Below, in pieces: positions 27,738 to 44,352 of a stretch of DNA of 64,000 nt (positions within the stretch are counted from its first letter, which is position 1; the number at the start of each line of letters is the position of its first letter). Under the pieces are notes generated by a model. The model was not told where the DNA came from and did no database searches. It worked only from the letters and a program-made list of their open reading frames with translations. This stretch comes from Henckelia pumila. Lineage: Eukaryota > Streptophyta > Magnoliopsida > Lamiales > Gesneriaceae. The position numbers and the translations under genes are program-made. Where the stretch lies: contig NC_133122.1 of assembly GCF_033568475.1 (NCBI RefSeq), positions 142,049,402 through 142,113,401 of the forward strand, given 5' to 3'.

Positions 27738-30260
27738 AAGTGAAGAAAAGTTTGATCAAGAATCCCAGTAAAGAGTTAGACAACTAACATGAAAATGACT
27801 GAGATTGAGGATCATACCCTATAAGAAGCCTCTCGAAACTCAAACCCCAGAAACTGGTGCAGCTTTTTCTCTCTTCGGTCCGTCAGACGTGGAAGCACTA
27901 GGCAAGTATAGTATATGTTTTTCTTTCGGCAATATTTACCTCAACAATGGGAAACTAAAAATGTCATCACATTAACATGTCTGAAGCAATAAACTCCACC
28001 ACATATTGATATAATTATATTGTTAGATCTACATGTTCCTTATCAGCAATTAAGGGGAATCTTGCAGCCAACTCAATATCTCAAACATAAATAACAAGAT
28101 TATTAACTCAAGATTGCCCGGGCATGTGAGGTGAAAACCACAGGCATCACCAATAAATAAGCTTTGCTAGCTACATATATGGAGGTGAGGAATTACATCA
28201 TTTGTGTCAATTACGGGCATGCTGAGGGCGTTCATATGCAAATAATGTCTGAACTTGTAAAAAGTTGTCGGACAAAATTGCACTCACAGATTAAAAAGCA
28301 AGACAAACTACTTATATATCAACATATAGATAACACGAACCCCCACAAGGCAGAAAGTCATATTAGTGACTGCGAACTATGTGAAAAGAGAGGAAAAATA
28401 ATTTACTTCAGCCAGAAGGAGAAGCTCATTTGCATGTGGCCGCCATAAGAGTCTAAGACATAAGTAAAATGCAATGTGAATTGAAAAAACGTATTAGAAA
28501 TTCCACCAAATTAATTTCCATTTAAAATGTTTTCAAGATCATGTCACACCTAGATATCACAATACAAGCAAAACATCGATTTTATCTGCAGACCACAAGA
28601 CATTGTCTAAGGAAAGCTACTGAAAAAAGCGCTTGAAAACTAGCACATTCTCTGGTTGACGTAGTGAAATTTTTTAGACAATTTCCTTCACAAAACCTCA
28701 AAAAGAAACCAGACAATACAATAGAAAACAATAAAATGGTGAGAGTCATAGGCAATACATGAAATTTAAAGAAACTGACACCACATGACAAATCTATCTG
28801 GCTCCCTATGAAGAGAAACTCTTAGCATAACGACAAAGCCATGTCCACTCCCCTGCAATCAGATTTTGAAGTGCTTTCGTATATGTCGTGGCAATCAAGA
28901 TAGACCCGCTTAGCATCCGTCATAATTTCCCAATTATGATAATCCAATGGGACACTGGATTTGAGAAAGTCTTTGCTGAACCTTTTCATGATAATTCAAC
29001 ATTTTCTCATTCTTTAAATACTTCATCACCCAAGTATCTATTGTTAGTAGGGGCATGCCACATTGTCCACCGAACACAATTGCCCTCCCAATTCCACCAG
29101 CGACCAAGCACCCTGAGGGTCGAAAACGATCGTCATGCAGAGACAGAGACATAATAGGTAAATTTTCATTCTCAAGAATAAAGGAAAGATAAGCCAAGCC
29201 CCCTCTCCTAACTGATTTTACGCATCCCGATTCATCAAATATACACATTTTGAATTAACATTCTCCCATCAGCTATACCATAAGCCCAAAGCAGGGTCCA
29301 AAATAAAAACACTGGTATACTAAGTGAGAGTGAATCTCAAACTTCTTAATGAGTCCCCAATTACATGCAAAACCAACGTAGAATTGTAACATCGCCTTCC
29401 TCTTAAGATGACGATGCCCAGGACGGCTAACTCTAGAGGCTTTTAAGTTTCACCCACCTACAGATATGCAGTATAAATGCCTCAACCAAGCTTATAACAT
29501 AAACATGGGCCATATCATCGACACTAACCCGACCGAGCCCTTTCCCTTGCCGGTTACTCTAAAGGGCTTTCATTCAACTGTCAATTAGGTGCATACATAT
29601 TAATCAAGCTCATTACATAACATGTGCCACATTGTGGACAGTAACCTGATTATAGTTCTTTTTTCCAAATCCAATGCATCTTTGGACGGAATTTACTCAC
29701 TTATCAATATTCAGTCCACACCGATTGGTGATGACCATTTCCAATTTCGCCCCTTCCACTGGTAAGATCCTCAGTGATAAAGCATCTTTGGTATGCCATA
29801 AGTCCAATAAGGGAGCTCAACACACGAACTGGCTAGAAGCGATCAGCCACAAGACCCATACGGCTTCGTAACACCACTTTCGAACAAAAAACCAAACAAT
29901 TTGCCTCCGGCTCCTTCCACTCGCTAATTGCATTCATCCCACCATCACGCAATCTCAGAAGCTCCCACCGTAATCCACGTGCATTTTCCATTTTGCAAGC
30001 TCCTATCGGAAAAAAGCAGCAAAACGTCCTCACCTCACAAACCCGTTCCCTGCATTAACCTCTCCGGAAGTACTAAGATTGCAAGCATACAACCACCCTA
30101 AACCACAAAAATAACATCCCATTTGGAAAGGTAGCAACGCAATGTTCTTTTCATCGTTCTTTACAAAATTCGAACTTCCCACAAGACGACTGAAATTCAA
30201 CGAACAGACATCGATCATTCCTAGCACATTTCCTACATGGGTTTATCGTAAAAGACAAAC
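27738..30260. other. Gene-poor stretch, possibly intronic to a minus-strand gene
   Basis: No firm gene. A minus-strand exon-like piece near 27838-27897 follows a TTGCCTAG acceptor and can be read as ASTSDGPKREKAAPVSGV then stop. Another frame of the same bases reads LPRLTDRREKKLHQFLGFEF. Which, if either, is real cannot be decided here. Frames at 28164-28448, 28934-29248 and 29833-30033 show no recognised domain. Confidence 0.3.
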
Positions 30261-30347
30261 CTTTTTTACCAACACGATGTTTGGCTTCCTCAAGTGCGTA
30301 AAAATGGACGACAAAACGTGGTCAAGTGAAGCCATTGCCATTGCCAT
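30261..30347 (-). other. Possible first coding exon of an unidentified minus-strand gene
   Basis: Three in-frame ATGs (30347, 30341, 30335) open MAMAMASLDHVLSSIFTHL and continue to PNIVLVKK. They are followed by a GTTTGT donor at phase 0, for 29 codons. The wording looks like a genuine plant protein N-terminus but no family is recognised. Downstream exons are uncertain. Confidence 0.35.
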
Positions 30348-30744
30348 TGCCGTGACACGAATTTGAATTTTCCCGGAGTGCGACTCAAAAGAGGAGCACG
30401 CTTAATTACTCTCAATTCCTTCCACCACCACCATTTTACTTTTTCCAATAGACTTTGAAAAATGATTTGACCAAATTTTTTTATTTATGACTTTTAAAAA
30501 CGATTTGTAAAATAACTTTTAAATACAAAAAAATGCAAAAATAAGAAAAAAAAATGAGAATGTTATATTTTCAAATCATGGTGGAAGTTATTTAGTTAAA
30601 TAAATCCTTAAAAAATAATAATAATGATTGCACCAGCACCACCATTATCTTAGATCAGTGTTACACAATTATAATTTTTGTTTGTTCACTCTTTTAGTTT
30701 TTATTAATTATTAATAATAGTAATAATAATTTGTGAATACAAAC

Positions 30745-31620
30745 TGATGCGATTATCATAAAATGGTTCTCTGGATGGTGGGTATAAGACCTGGATAAAA
30801 TAACAGCAAGCTTTCTCGTTTCTCAGAAGACGAAGTCTACGCACCAAGAAACAAGAAAACTCGTCACTGGGGGCGCCGGAGGGGTTCTCCGGCGTCGCCA
30901 CTCTGATGCTTAAGTTAGATTAAGATGTATGGAGTGAGCTTATGAGATTTAGACAAATTGAGTGTGAATGTGAAGATGTAGATGAACGTAAGAGAACATG
31001 AAAAACATACCATGACCAGGACATGGAGTTTGGTATTTATAGGAGTTCTGGAGAGATCCCAATAATTGTACGTTATGGATTTCTGACATCTATTAAATGT
31101 GATTAGATGTTTTCCGTGATTTCTGGACAATGCTCATGCTTACTCATTATTATTCTTTGTCACTTCTACATGGTGCCCATGCTGTGGGACCCGTGTTATG
31201 ATTTGGCCTGGCCGCCTGGGAAGGGTCCTCTAGCCTGGATGATGGGATGCTCAAGGCCAGGGTGCTGGGAGCTAGGGTGCTGGATGCCAGGGGTGCTCCA
31301 GGTGGCCAGGGTGCTGGACGTCAGGGTTCTCTGGCAGGAAAGGGAAGACTCCTCCTGGCAAGGCAAGAAACCTCTTGGCAAGGCAAGGCAAGACTCCTCT
31401 TGGCAAGGCAAGGGAAGACACCTCTTGTCAAGGGAAATGACTTCTTGGCAAGGGAAGGGAGGACACCTCCTGTCAAGGGAAGGGACCTCTTCCATACTTC
31501 GTTTGGGCTCTACTTCCTCCCTGTCTCTCTTCTATCCACCAATCTAGAAACCACTCCGCATCCGGGCTCTTGACAACTACTCGAGTTTGGTGATAACCCG
31601 GGAAATTTCACCGGATATCA
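30745..31620. mobile_element. Solo LTR, 876 bp, with internal minisatellite
   Basis: It begins TGATG and ends ATATCA (TGAT/ATCA tips), with flanks CAAAC (30740-30744) and CAAGC (31621-31625), a 5-bp target duplication with one mismatch. The R-like text GGGGTTCTCCGGCGTCGCC at 30874 and TATTTATAGGAG at 31034 resemble transcribed parts of plant LTRs. No second LTR or internal domain is present. Two tandem arrays lie inside: AGGGTGCTGGA-type words at about 31255-31330 and GGCAAGGCAAG-type words at 31330-31490. These create long but meaningless open frames on both strands. Confidence 0.6.
31330..31490. repeat. GGCAAGG minisatellite
   Basis: Imperfect units of roughly 22-30 bp are built from CCTCTTGGCAAGGCAAG and its variants CCTCTTGTCAAGGGAA and TTCTTGGCAAGGGAA. 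The array is strongly purine/GC-biased compared with the surroundings. It lies within the solo LTR. Confidence 0.75.
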
Positions 31621-32099
31621 CAAGCTAATTTATATTTAGCAAGTGTTTAACTTCTCTAAATACAAATGATTATGTTTTTATATATATATATACAAATTTG
31701 TTTTAAAAAATTTATAATCACTACTTGTTTTTAGAGATTGCAAACTCTACGTTAATTTTGAATGAGGAAAAAAGTAAATGGTTGCGACGAAGAGTAGCGG
31801 GAGCAATAGTTCAGCAAAATCGAATCAAGTGACTGAAAATAACTAATTCGAGAATTCAAATTTATTTTTCTAGAAAATCGATTAGGTTTCGGTTTTTGTT
31901 AAGAAAAATAAAATAAAAAAAAGAAAATTGTTAAACGATTTTTAGAATAATATTATTTTTTATATAGATTTAATATTGTTTAATAATATAATTTTCAATT
32001 GATATTTTTATAAGTTTTTCTCTAATTTTTAAAACTAGTAAAAACTCGATTTTGAAATGTTAGTTTAATTCGCATAATTTTTTTCTTGCTTTGTAATAT

Positions 32100-32742
32100 C
32101 AGTAAAGCAGCGGTGACCACTGGTTTTCTGTCACCATTTTTGTATAATAGACGAGCTCGAGTAGCTCACGGGGATCATGTAGTCCAATTCCTAGACGGTA
32201 TCCACGTATGTCTCTTTTGATCATATTTCCAAAATCTAGTATCACCCATATATTGTAGCCATGGGAAATGGGGGTATTGAGAATCTCTTGTGTTATATAT
32301 ATATGAGATAGGCAAATATTCCAAATAAGTAGCTCACATCGTTGATGGTTAGTGATCAAATAAAGAGCTTACTTGCGCACCCTCTGGAAGCTGAACACTT
32401 TGGTGGCTAACGGAAATGTCGACGCCAAGGTGGCTTCGACTTTTCCGTGGCTAACATGGGATTGCAAATTGGGTATCCATTTGTCCTTGAAATATCCGAT
32501 GTTTGACCATCTTCAATCCTTCAATACAAACCGATACCTAGGTGTTCCTTCTTCCATTTTCATTACCTCACCAATTTGCACACTTCCTCTCAATGAAATC
32601 ATCACATGTTGCTTTCGAAATGCCGCATGAAGTATAGATTTAATAAGAACCTCTACACCTAATCCCCAACCATTGATCTTTCGTGACACTTTCTTTTCGA
32701 GATAACCAAACATGACTCTTTTGCTACGAACAGAGTCAACCC
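32100..32742 (-). mobile_element. LINE (L1-like) ORF2 3' fragment, frameshifted
   Basis: Reading leftward on the minus strand gives RSKRVMFGYLEKKVSRKI-NGW, then GVEVLIKSILHA, matching the end of plant LINE reverse transcriptase. This is followed by YFKDKWIPNLQS and, in the frame 32099-32359, EILNTPISH and RGYRLG, which match the region between RT and RNase H. There is a small deletion between NGW and the EVLIKS motif, and stops and frameshifts separate the blocks. The 5' part is missing; the fragment begins immediately beside the MITE at 32745. Confidence 0.7.
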
Positions 32743-32744
32743 AA

Positions 32745-32908
32745 GGGTTTAGTACATGCCGCCCGCAGGACAGTGCCTTGCGGGTGATGTATAACTACAT
32801 GATTGGTCAAAATTAGTGGGTAACACACGGGGCCCACTGATTTTAACCAATCATGCGCTGCCACATCACCCGCAGGGCACTACCCTGCGGATAGCATCTA
32901 GTAAACCC
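32745..32908. mobile_element. Foldback MITE, 164 bp
   Basis: The left arm GGGTTTAGTACATGC pairs with the right arm GCATCTAGTAAACCC. Longer inner arms (GTGCCTTGCGGGTGATGT with ACATCACCCGCAGGGCAC; ATGATTGGTCAAAATTAG with its complement) make most of the element one hairpin. The target duplication was not resolved. Confidence 0.8.
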
Positions 32909-33490
32909 AAACCAAGATACAAGTAACTCTTTCAATGAATTAAAATAATATATTTGTTTGTAGAACCTTTTTTTTCCAATGATATCCTTAATATGTGCAA
33001 AGTAAACCAATAAATTTCTATATTTGAGACAAAAAGAGTATTATAACACATTAGATATTGTATTATAATAAATATTATTTTAATAGTGGACCAGATTCCG
33101 AAAATTCAAAAGAGTCGGGCGTGAGATCTGCGAAAGAGGTAAACAAAATATCGGTTTGACCAAAATAATCGACCTAACTGGATGAATTTAAAAAATTAAA
33201 TCAGTTCATTCAGAAGTTCGGCGTTAATTTTTTAAAATATCGGTGAGCTCAATTCGGTTTCGGTTTTTGGTATAAAAGTTCAGTTTAAAAATTAATATTA
33301 TTAAATTTTATAATAAAGTTTGTTAAGACATAAATATTACAAATCTATAATAAAATTTTATTGGATAATTAGAATTAGACATAAAAACAAATTTTGAAAT
33401 AAATAAATATTAAATTTATTTAATTCAATTTCATAATACATTTTTTTAATTGAAATTTGAATTTGAAAAATAAATCTAAAAGTTCATTTA
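32909..33490. other. AT-rich spacer
   Basis: No gene or transposon terminus recognised. Confidence 0.5.
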
Positions 33491-33832
33491 GGGAGTGTTT
33501 GCAAAAGATTATGTTTTTGTAGAAGTGATTAAATTTATAGATTATAAAAAAGTTACAAAAAATCAAAAGTTGCTAGTGTTTAAAAAGAAATGTGAAAATC
33601 TAAAAATCAAAGTTGGGTGGTGTTTGATAAATAAGTTATTAGAATGATTTTGACCTTGACATTTTTATTAAAATCACTTTTGGAGAATCATCATTACCAT
33701 ATGACTAGTTTTTGAATTTCAATGAAGTTAAACACAAGCTAACACATAATTTGGGTTTAAAAAAACACACAAAAGTGATTTTTTTATGTCAAAATCTAAT
33801 AATCGATTTTTTTAGTAATTGTAAACACTCTC
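33491..33832. mobile_element. Tourist-like (PIF/Harbinger) MITE, 342 bp, TTA target duplication
   Basis: It begins GGGAGTGTTTGCAA and ends TTGTAAACACTCTC, with TTA on each side (33488-33490 and 33833-33835). The GGG-N-GTGTTTG start and the 3-bp TTA duplication are typical of Tourist elements. The frame 33712-33948 crosses its border and is not a gene. Confidence 0.75.
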
Positions 33833-33835
33833 TTA

Positions 33836-35887
33836 ATCCGATTACCAACCGAAATAATTGTTTCTTTCGGTTCGATTTATTAAATTCTAATAATAAAATT
33901 TGGTCGTTTCGTTCTAACCGAATAGTCACCTCTACCGATCTACGATAAATATGTGGTGCGAGAATTTAACGAAGTTTGACAGCTTTGAATTCAAATATTT
34001 TTTTCAAATAGAAAATTTCAATAAATTTCCATCTGTTTGTTCTCACACCGTCACACGCTACACTAGCACTTGAGTCCCGATTGACAATCTCTTCATGTTT
34101 ACCTACATGTTAAATTTGGACCATTCAAATAATTTTTTTATTTGAGATAAGCAAATTTCGAATTCACATTCAAATCTTATCTATAGTACAAACAATTACT
34201 TTGTATTTGTATAATTTACATATCAATATTATACTTGTACTTTCTAAGAAAAAAAAAGTTTGGACCTTATTCACTATTAATAAAAAAATATTATTTTTTT
34301 TATTTTTAAAGATATAAAGAAACTTTATTTATAAAGTTGAGAGTTCACATGTAAGATTCCAAGTCAAGTAATACGTAGGAATATCAAAGTCACGTGTCTT
34401 TATCAACTTGATCACATCTTACCGACTTAATAAATATCACTAAAGTAACAACCTAATTTGTAAGTTACTCACGTATTACGTACGTAAAATAATACGCGAA
34501 TATTATGAATGGTATGAAAGTGATATAATTATATTTTTGAAGTATTTTGATATAAATAGCTTCAAAAAAAGAAAGTATTTTTATAAATTTAATGTGTATT
34601 TGGGAGATTGGACTCGTTTTCAGCTGCCCATAAAGAGAAGAACAATCTCAAGAACACAATCTTGATTAAAGATCGACCGATTTTAGTCGAATACAAATAT
34701 TTCTTCACCTTTGCTTAATTATTCAATTAGCAAATAAGTTTTTTAAAATAGTATTTCTGTTTCTGGTGCCATTAAAATTTATAGTCGGTTTTGGCTTAAT
34801 GGGCCAGATTGGATTTGACTAATGACTATGAATTGGTCGACAGATATTATAAACTTTTTCTTTCTTTATTCTGTTTTTGGAATATATATATATATATTGA
34901 TTGTCTTTCTTCAATCTGAATTAATTAAACAAATGGTAGGTTTTGTGAGAAACACGTCGGTAGTGTAAAAATTAATATTTTTGTTATTAACGAAAGATTA
35001 TTGTTTTTTGTTTTCTTTTTTTCGTTGCAGAAAATTAAGGCAGATATTTAGATGATAATCATCATACCAAGAATAGTGGAGACGCAAGCACCAATTACCA
35101 AAGAAAAAGGTGAAAAGATTCTTATTGCACAAGGCACCCAATTCGTGAAGAACTTTCATTTCTGGCCCAGCCGTTGGTTTTTATGTTATTTGCAAAATGA
35201 TGTTCACATAATCACATTCTACGACACAAAATCGAAATATCCGATCCGAGTAAATCGCTAGGAGGAAGACCAAGAAGGGTCCTTTCCTGTCTCCCATTTT
35301 CTTGATTTTTTTGCAACAGCCCATCTGCACATTCTCTCAGGTCCACCAGATTACACAAAGATTTTGCAAATTTTTTTATGTCACATTTCTTGAATTCTTG
35401 GATCAGGATTTCGGCTGGTTTATATTGAGTGGATACATTCGAGATTAGATTTTTGTCTGAAACTGACCCTGTTGATTTTCTTGCTTTGTGCTGATTAAAC
35501 TCATGGTTTCATCTTATGTAATCTATTATTGAATTACTTGTCTGTTTTTGAGTTGTTCTGATGCGATTCAAGGATAAATATAGGAAAATTCAATTTTTGA
35601 TTTTCTTGCCCAGTTTATTTCTGTGAGCCCCATATTTATTTTCCATGATTCTCGTATTTGATCTACAAAAAAATTCTTCATCCCAATAAATTTGCTGGAT
35701 TTCTGACCTAAAACTCATTTTTTATGATAAAAAGATTCGTTTTTCTGGTTTGTTGCATTGTCTGGCATTAATATCTTCTTAATTGTCAATTTCGTTGCGG
35801 TGTATCTTCAGGGTTCGTGTCTCCCTTCACATTGATTAAACAAGGCCTATAAAGGGCCTTGAAGATCAAAGAACGAAGAGGAGCCAG
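33836..35887. other. Spacer, promoter and probable 5' leader with intron of PECT1
   Basis: The leader of PECT1 seems to be split. A good acceptor (TGTATCTTCAG) at 35811 precedes the 76-nt stretch to the ATG, and T-rich, intron-like sequence extends back to about 35290. The upstream leader exon probably lies near 35170-35290, but its limits cannot be fixed. The plus-strand frame at 35052-35261 lies in this leader/promoter region and has no recognised domain. Confidence 0.45.
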
Positions 35888-40407
<4,520 letters not shown>

Positions 40408-41671
40408 GAAGCTTTTAGGAGACGACGACTGTGGTAGGAAAAATTTTTTGATGCTTCTTTTTCTTGATTTTGCTGACACGATTCAAGGGAAGATGGAGCC
40501 ATGTAATTTTGTACTTGGAGAAATATGTGGAGAAAAGAACCAAGGCCATGGATGCAGTTTTAGGCAGTAAACTTGATTCTAGCTATTTTACATTCCTGTA
40601 TACTATCAGCATAGAGTGCAGATCTTAAATTACATAGTTGACTTTGTAGGAGTTTTATCCTTGCCTTGTAAATTCGATGGTGACCATTTTTTTTTTTGTT
40701 TTTGTTTATCGCTGCATATGTTATTTAACGTCGAGGTCGGTTGAGACCCGACGATTTCGTGCGAATTCGACTCCACGCGTGGTACATCTTAAGTTTTCAT
40801 TGATTTACTACATAAGCTTTTCTGGTCTTTCTGCATTGTGTGATTGGTAGGTAGTTAAAAGAATGAGTAGGCCAACTTGACAAAGCCGATGCGTCTTCTT
40901 TTATCGCATCTTCTTTTATCTGAGAGAAGTTTATGTTGTGTAAACTAATTCATATTTGTAATAAAGAGTTATATTTTTGACATAAAAAGTGATATAATTC
41001 AGATCGTCTTACATAAAAAAATTTTGTATTGAATATAGATATTTTTGTATTGAATATAGTTAAATCGTGCGAGGCCCAACCTATTCTTAGGCGCTCACGG
41101 ACTGTGACTAGGAACACTGACCCAGTAATCGCATAATAAAGAATAAAGCTGCTATTTTTTATATGCAAATCTCTTTATTCAGAACTCCAGTATTTTTTTA
41201 TTTATTAATATTATCTTATATCTATACTTATTAATTAATATTGATTTATACTAAATAATTTTTAATTGATTTAAGAAAACTTTATTTAAAGCTACAATAA
41301 AAGCCTTATAATAAAACTTTGTTAATAAAACATTTTTTTTGTTTGAGATAAGACAATAATAAATAGGGAAACTTCACCATATATTTGAGATTTTAAAAAA
41401 AATCAGATTACAATGTAAGATAGGGAATAAAATAATTTACGCGAGTTACGAGTTGCATTAATTTCGTGGACGGGGCCTGGTCGGCAGTAACGTTGTACGA
41501 TGAATGTAAGGATTATATAAAGAGACTGCCCAAAGTCCTCGCAACGACCCAATCTTGGCCCGACTGATTTTTTAATTTTTAAGTTAAAAAATTCGTGATG
41601 AATATATATATTTATTTTTACGTTTGTATGAAAAGATTTCAAATTGATAGATTTCAACCATTATGAGTGTA
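40408..41671. other. PECT1 3' region and AT-rich spacer
   Basis: The first 200-300 bases probably contain the 3' untranslated region. Beyond, no gene was recognised; short minus-strand frames at 40950-41657 carry no domain. Confidence 0.5.
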
Positions 41672-41804
41672 TTTTATAGTTAATAATAATAAAATAATAT
41701 ATCAAATCATAAATGTATGCACTATTTGTTTTATGACTAATTTTTATAGTTAATAATAATAAAATAATATATCAAATCATAAATGTATGCACTATTTGTT
41801 TTAT
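41672..41804. repeat. Perfect 63-bp direct duplication, 70-bp period
   Basis: The 63 bases at 41672-41734 recur without change at 41742-41804 (starting TTTTATAGTTAATAATAATA and ending CACTATTTGTTTTAT). The identity indicates a recent event. Confidence 0.85.
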
Positions 41805-42283
41805 ACATTAGTCATATAAAGCAAGATATTTCAAATGATATCATTATGAGATTAAATTAAAATTCATCATAATTAACATGAAATACTATAATAAAAAATA
41901 ACTGATTTCAAATTTATGATTTTACTTCTCTAAACAAAAAAAAATATCTTTGAAAGCTGTACATTTGAAAGCCTTCCATAACCTAATTGAAAAATGTAAA
42001 TATAGTAGCAGCAACAATAAAATACGGAAAATTTCACCATATTTTTACATACTGCCTTAAGAGTGAATTTGAAGGTGAAAATTTATCAATATATGTGAGA
42101 TTCACTAAAAAAATATTAAACTCCACGTGTATCGATAAATTTCCATCTTTAAATGTTCCTCACAATAATACATCTCGAGATATCAATGATGAATAGCCCA
42201 ACCGACATATATTCAAATATGGAGCGAGTATCGAATTTCAATTATACTCATCGTCTCTGCTAACTATGATGATGATAATAATA

Positions 42284-42628
42284 TCTATACTATATTATAA
42301 TAGTTTAATTAAGGACTAACCGATTTTGGTGTGTCAAATTACACCAAAAATTCTTCCAGTTTTACCCTTAAATTTAACACACGTCTTTTTTATGTTAGAT
42401 CTTAAATGACTAAATTATCCTCGTTTTTCTGTAACAGCTTTATCTACTTTTATCTTTATCTCTTTTTTCAAATTTCATCATTTATCAATTCCTATTAAAT
42501 TATTTACAAATTTTTTTTACAACTTTTTTCTAATTTATATATCAAATTATCAAGCACGTGAAAATCATGTGTCACGATCGCTAATATATATTATATTACA
42601 CACGCAAAGTGTGTACTACGGTCACTAG
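42284..42628 (+). mobile_element. Small non-autonomous Helitron
   Basis: It starts TCTATACTATATTATAATAG after an A and ends CACTAG before a T. A hairpin (CACAC-gcaaa-GTGTG) lies about 13 bases before the terminal CTAG. The start matches the Helitron at 10734 for its first 12 bases. Length 345 bp, with no coding frame. The stretch 41805-42283 to its left is AT-rich with nothing recognised. Confidence 0.75.
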
Positions 42629-42840
42629 TAATAATAATAATAGTTCTCGAGATTTGGTATTAATAATGAGTAACACTCTTGTGAGACGATTTCATTCGTG
42701 AGACGGGTCAACCCTATCCATATTTATAATATAATAAGTAATATTTTTGGCATAAAATATATTAATTTTTAATAAATAACTCATATAAAAGACTTATCTT
42801 AAAAAAATGATCATTGAGAACGTTTCATATTAGTTTTTGT

Positions 42841-42873
<33 letters not shown>

Positions 42874-43186
42874 AGTTCTCGAGATTTGGTATTTGAAAAT
42901 TTCCGTATAAGGACTTCCGTATCTGTCTCCCATTGGTTTCCATGAAAGTACCAAACACTTCCTCTCACTTTCTGACTTTCCCCGCAAAAGCCCACGTGCT
43001 CCCAAATCTAATTTACGATTTTTAAGCAATTAAATAAGCATTTGTTTGGTCAAGCACATTCACCTCGTTCAAGAGAAAAAAAAAATGCTATATTTTATTT
43101 ATTTATAATTTTTAAATCGAATTTGAATGAAATACAGAGTTTAGAACCTTCTTTCTTCGGTTTAATTTAGACAAATAGCCGAGTTG

Positions 43187-43595
43187 CGTGTGTAACATAC
43201 TATTCAGATATTATATATGACATTATATAATATATTCATATAATATTTTCGTATAAATGTTGTTTAATATTAAAAACTAAAATATCAAAATATTATACTT
43301 TTGTAAAAATCTTAGATGTGATATCAAAATAAATATTTTATAAATATTTTTTTGTGATATTTTATGTTAAATAGGATGTAATTATTTAAAAATTCAAAAA
43401 TATAGATAAGATGAAAGAATATCTTGTTAGATATGATACATATAAATAAATAAATAATTGACCAAAATATTTTTATGATATTTTTATTAAATTAAGATTA
43501 ATTATTTTTGTAGTTTTATAAAGGTACTTTTAGTTTTGGTATATCAAAACTTATAAAATGCCCTCAATAGGTCCTTATGTACAATAGATAGTATA
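43187..43595. repeat. Dispersed AT-rich repeat, copy 2 (mate at 21267)
   Basis: Same ordered blocks as the copy at 21267. On the minus strand the left end reads ACACACGCAACTCGG, which shares CACGCAACTCG with the 3' hairpin of the Helitron at 10734. The right end reads TCTATTGTACATAAGGACC after an A, so a minus-strand Helitron relative is possible. No coding content. Confidence 0.55.
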
Positions 43596-44061
43596 AACTA
43601 ACAAAAAAAGTACACGTTGTGTGTGAAAACTATATAAAATATAATAATTAAAGAAAAAAATTTGAGCGAAAAAAAGATAAAAAACCATGAGATATTTTAT
43701 GTTTTTTTTATCACATAAATAAATTATTTTTGGGTGAGTAGCACAACCAAATATTACAATGGTGGAGATAAACGTGAGAGAAGGGTTGAAAAAGTGGGAT
43801 AGTTGGAATGAAATATTACTTTCTTACCCTTTTGTATTAGTTTTCTTAAAATTTCAATTAGTAAAATTAGGGGCATTTTAGGATGTTCACTTAAAATACC
43901 AAAGTAGTTTTTATGAGACTCTCTTCTATTATCTTATTATTATATTATTATAATAGAGACCCTTCAATTAACTAAATTTCAATTAATTGGTGAAAGTTGA
44001 GATGAAATTATGATTATATCCTGACTTAATTTCCAACAAAATCACAATTATTAGACAAATT

Positions 44062-44120
44062 AGTCATTTTATATAGTATCCTCTTTTTTTAGTCATTTTA
44101 TATAGTATCCTCTTTTTTCA
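44062..44120. repeat. Short tandem duplication, about 29 bp
   Basis: AGTCATTTTATATAGTATCC followed by a T-rich tail occurs twice in succession. Confidence 0.75.
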
Positions 44121-44352
44121 AAATGACACTCTTTATCTTTGTTTGTATTTTAAAAATTTTAGATTTAGATTAGATATTTTTTAAAAAAAATCTATTTAGA
44201 TCATATAGTTATCACTCTTAAACTTTTGAATATCTAACTAAAAATAACATGAAAATCCAACCTGATCCAAAATTTGTCTCACATAATTAAACTTTAAACC
44301 AGTCACGAGCTTTTGTCTCGAACAAATTTAACCAATAACAAATAAGATCAGT

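Noticed and set aside
31107-31573. Open frames of 99-146 codons on both strands
   Set aside because: They are repeats of the minisatellite inside a solo LTR, with simple repetitive protein wording.
35052-35261. A 69-codon frame upstream of PECT1
   Set aside because: It lies in the promoter/leader region, has no domain, and the PECT1 start at 35888 is well supported.
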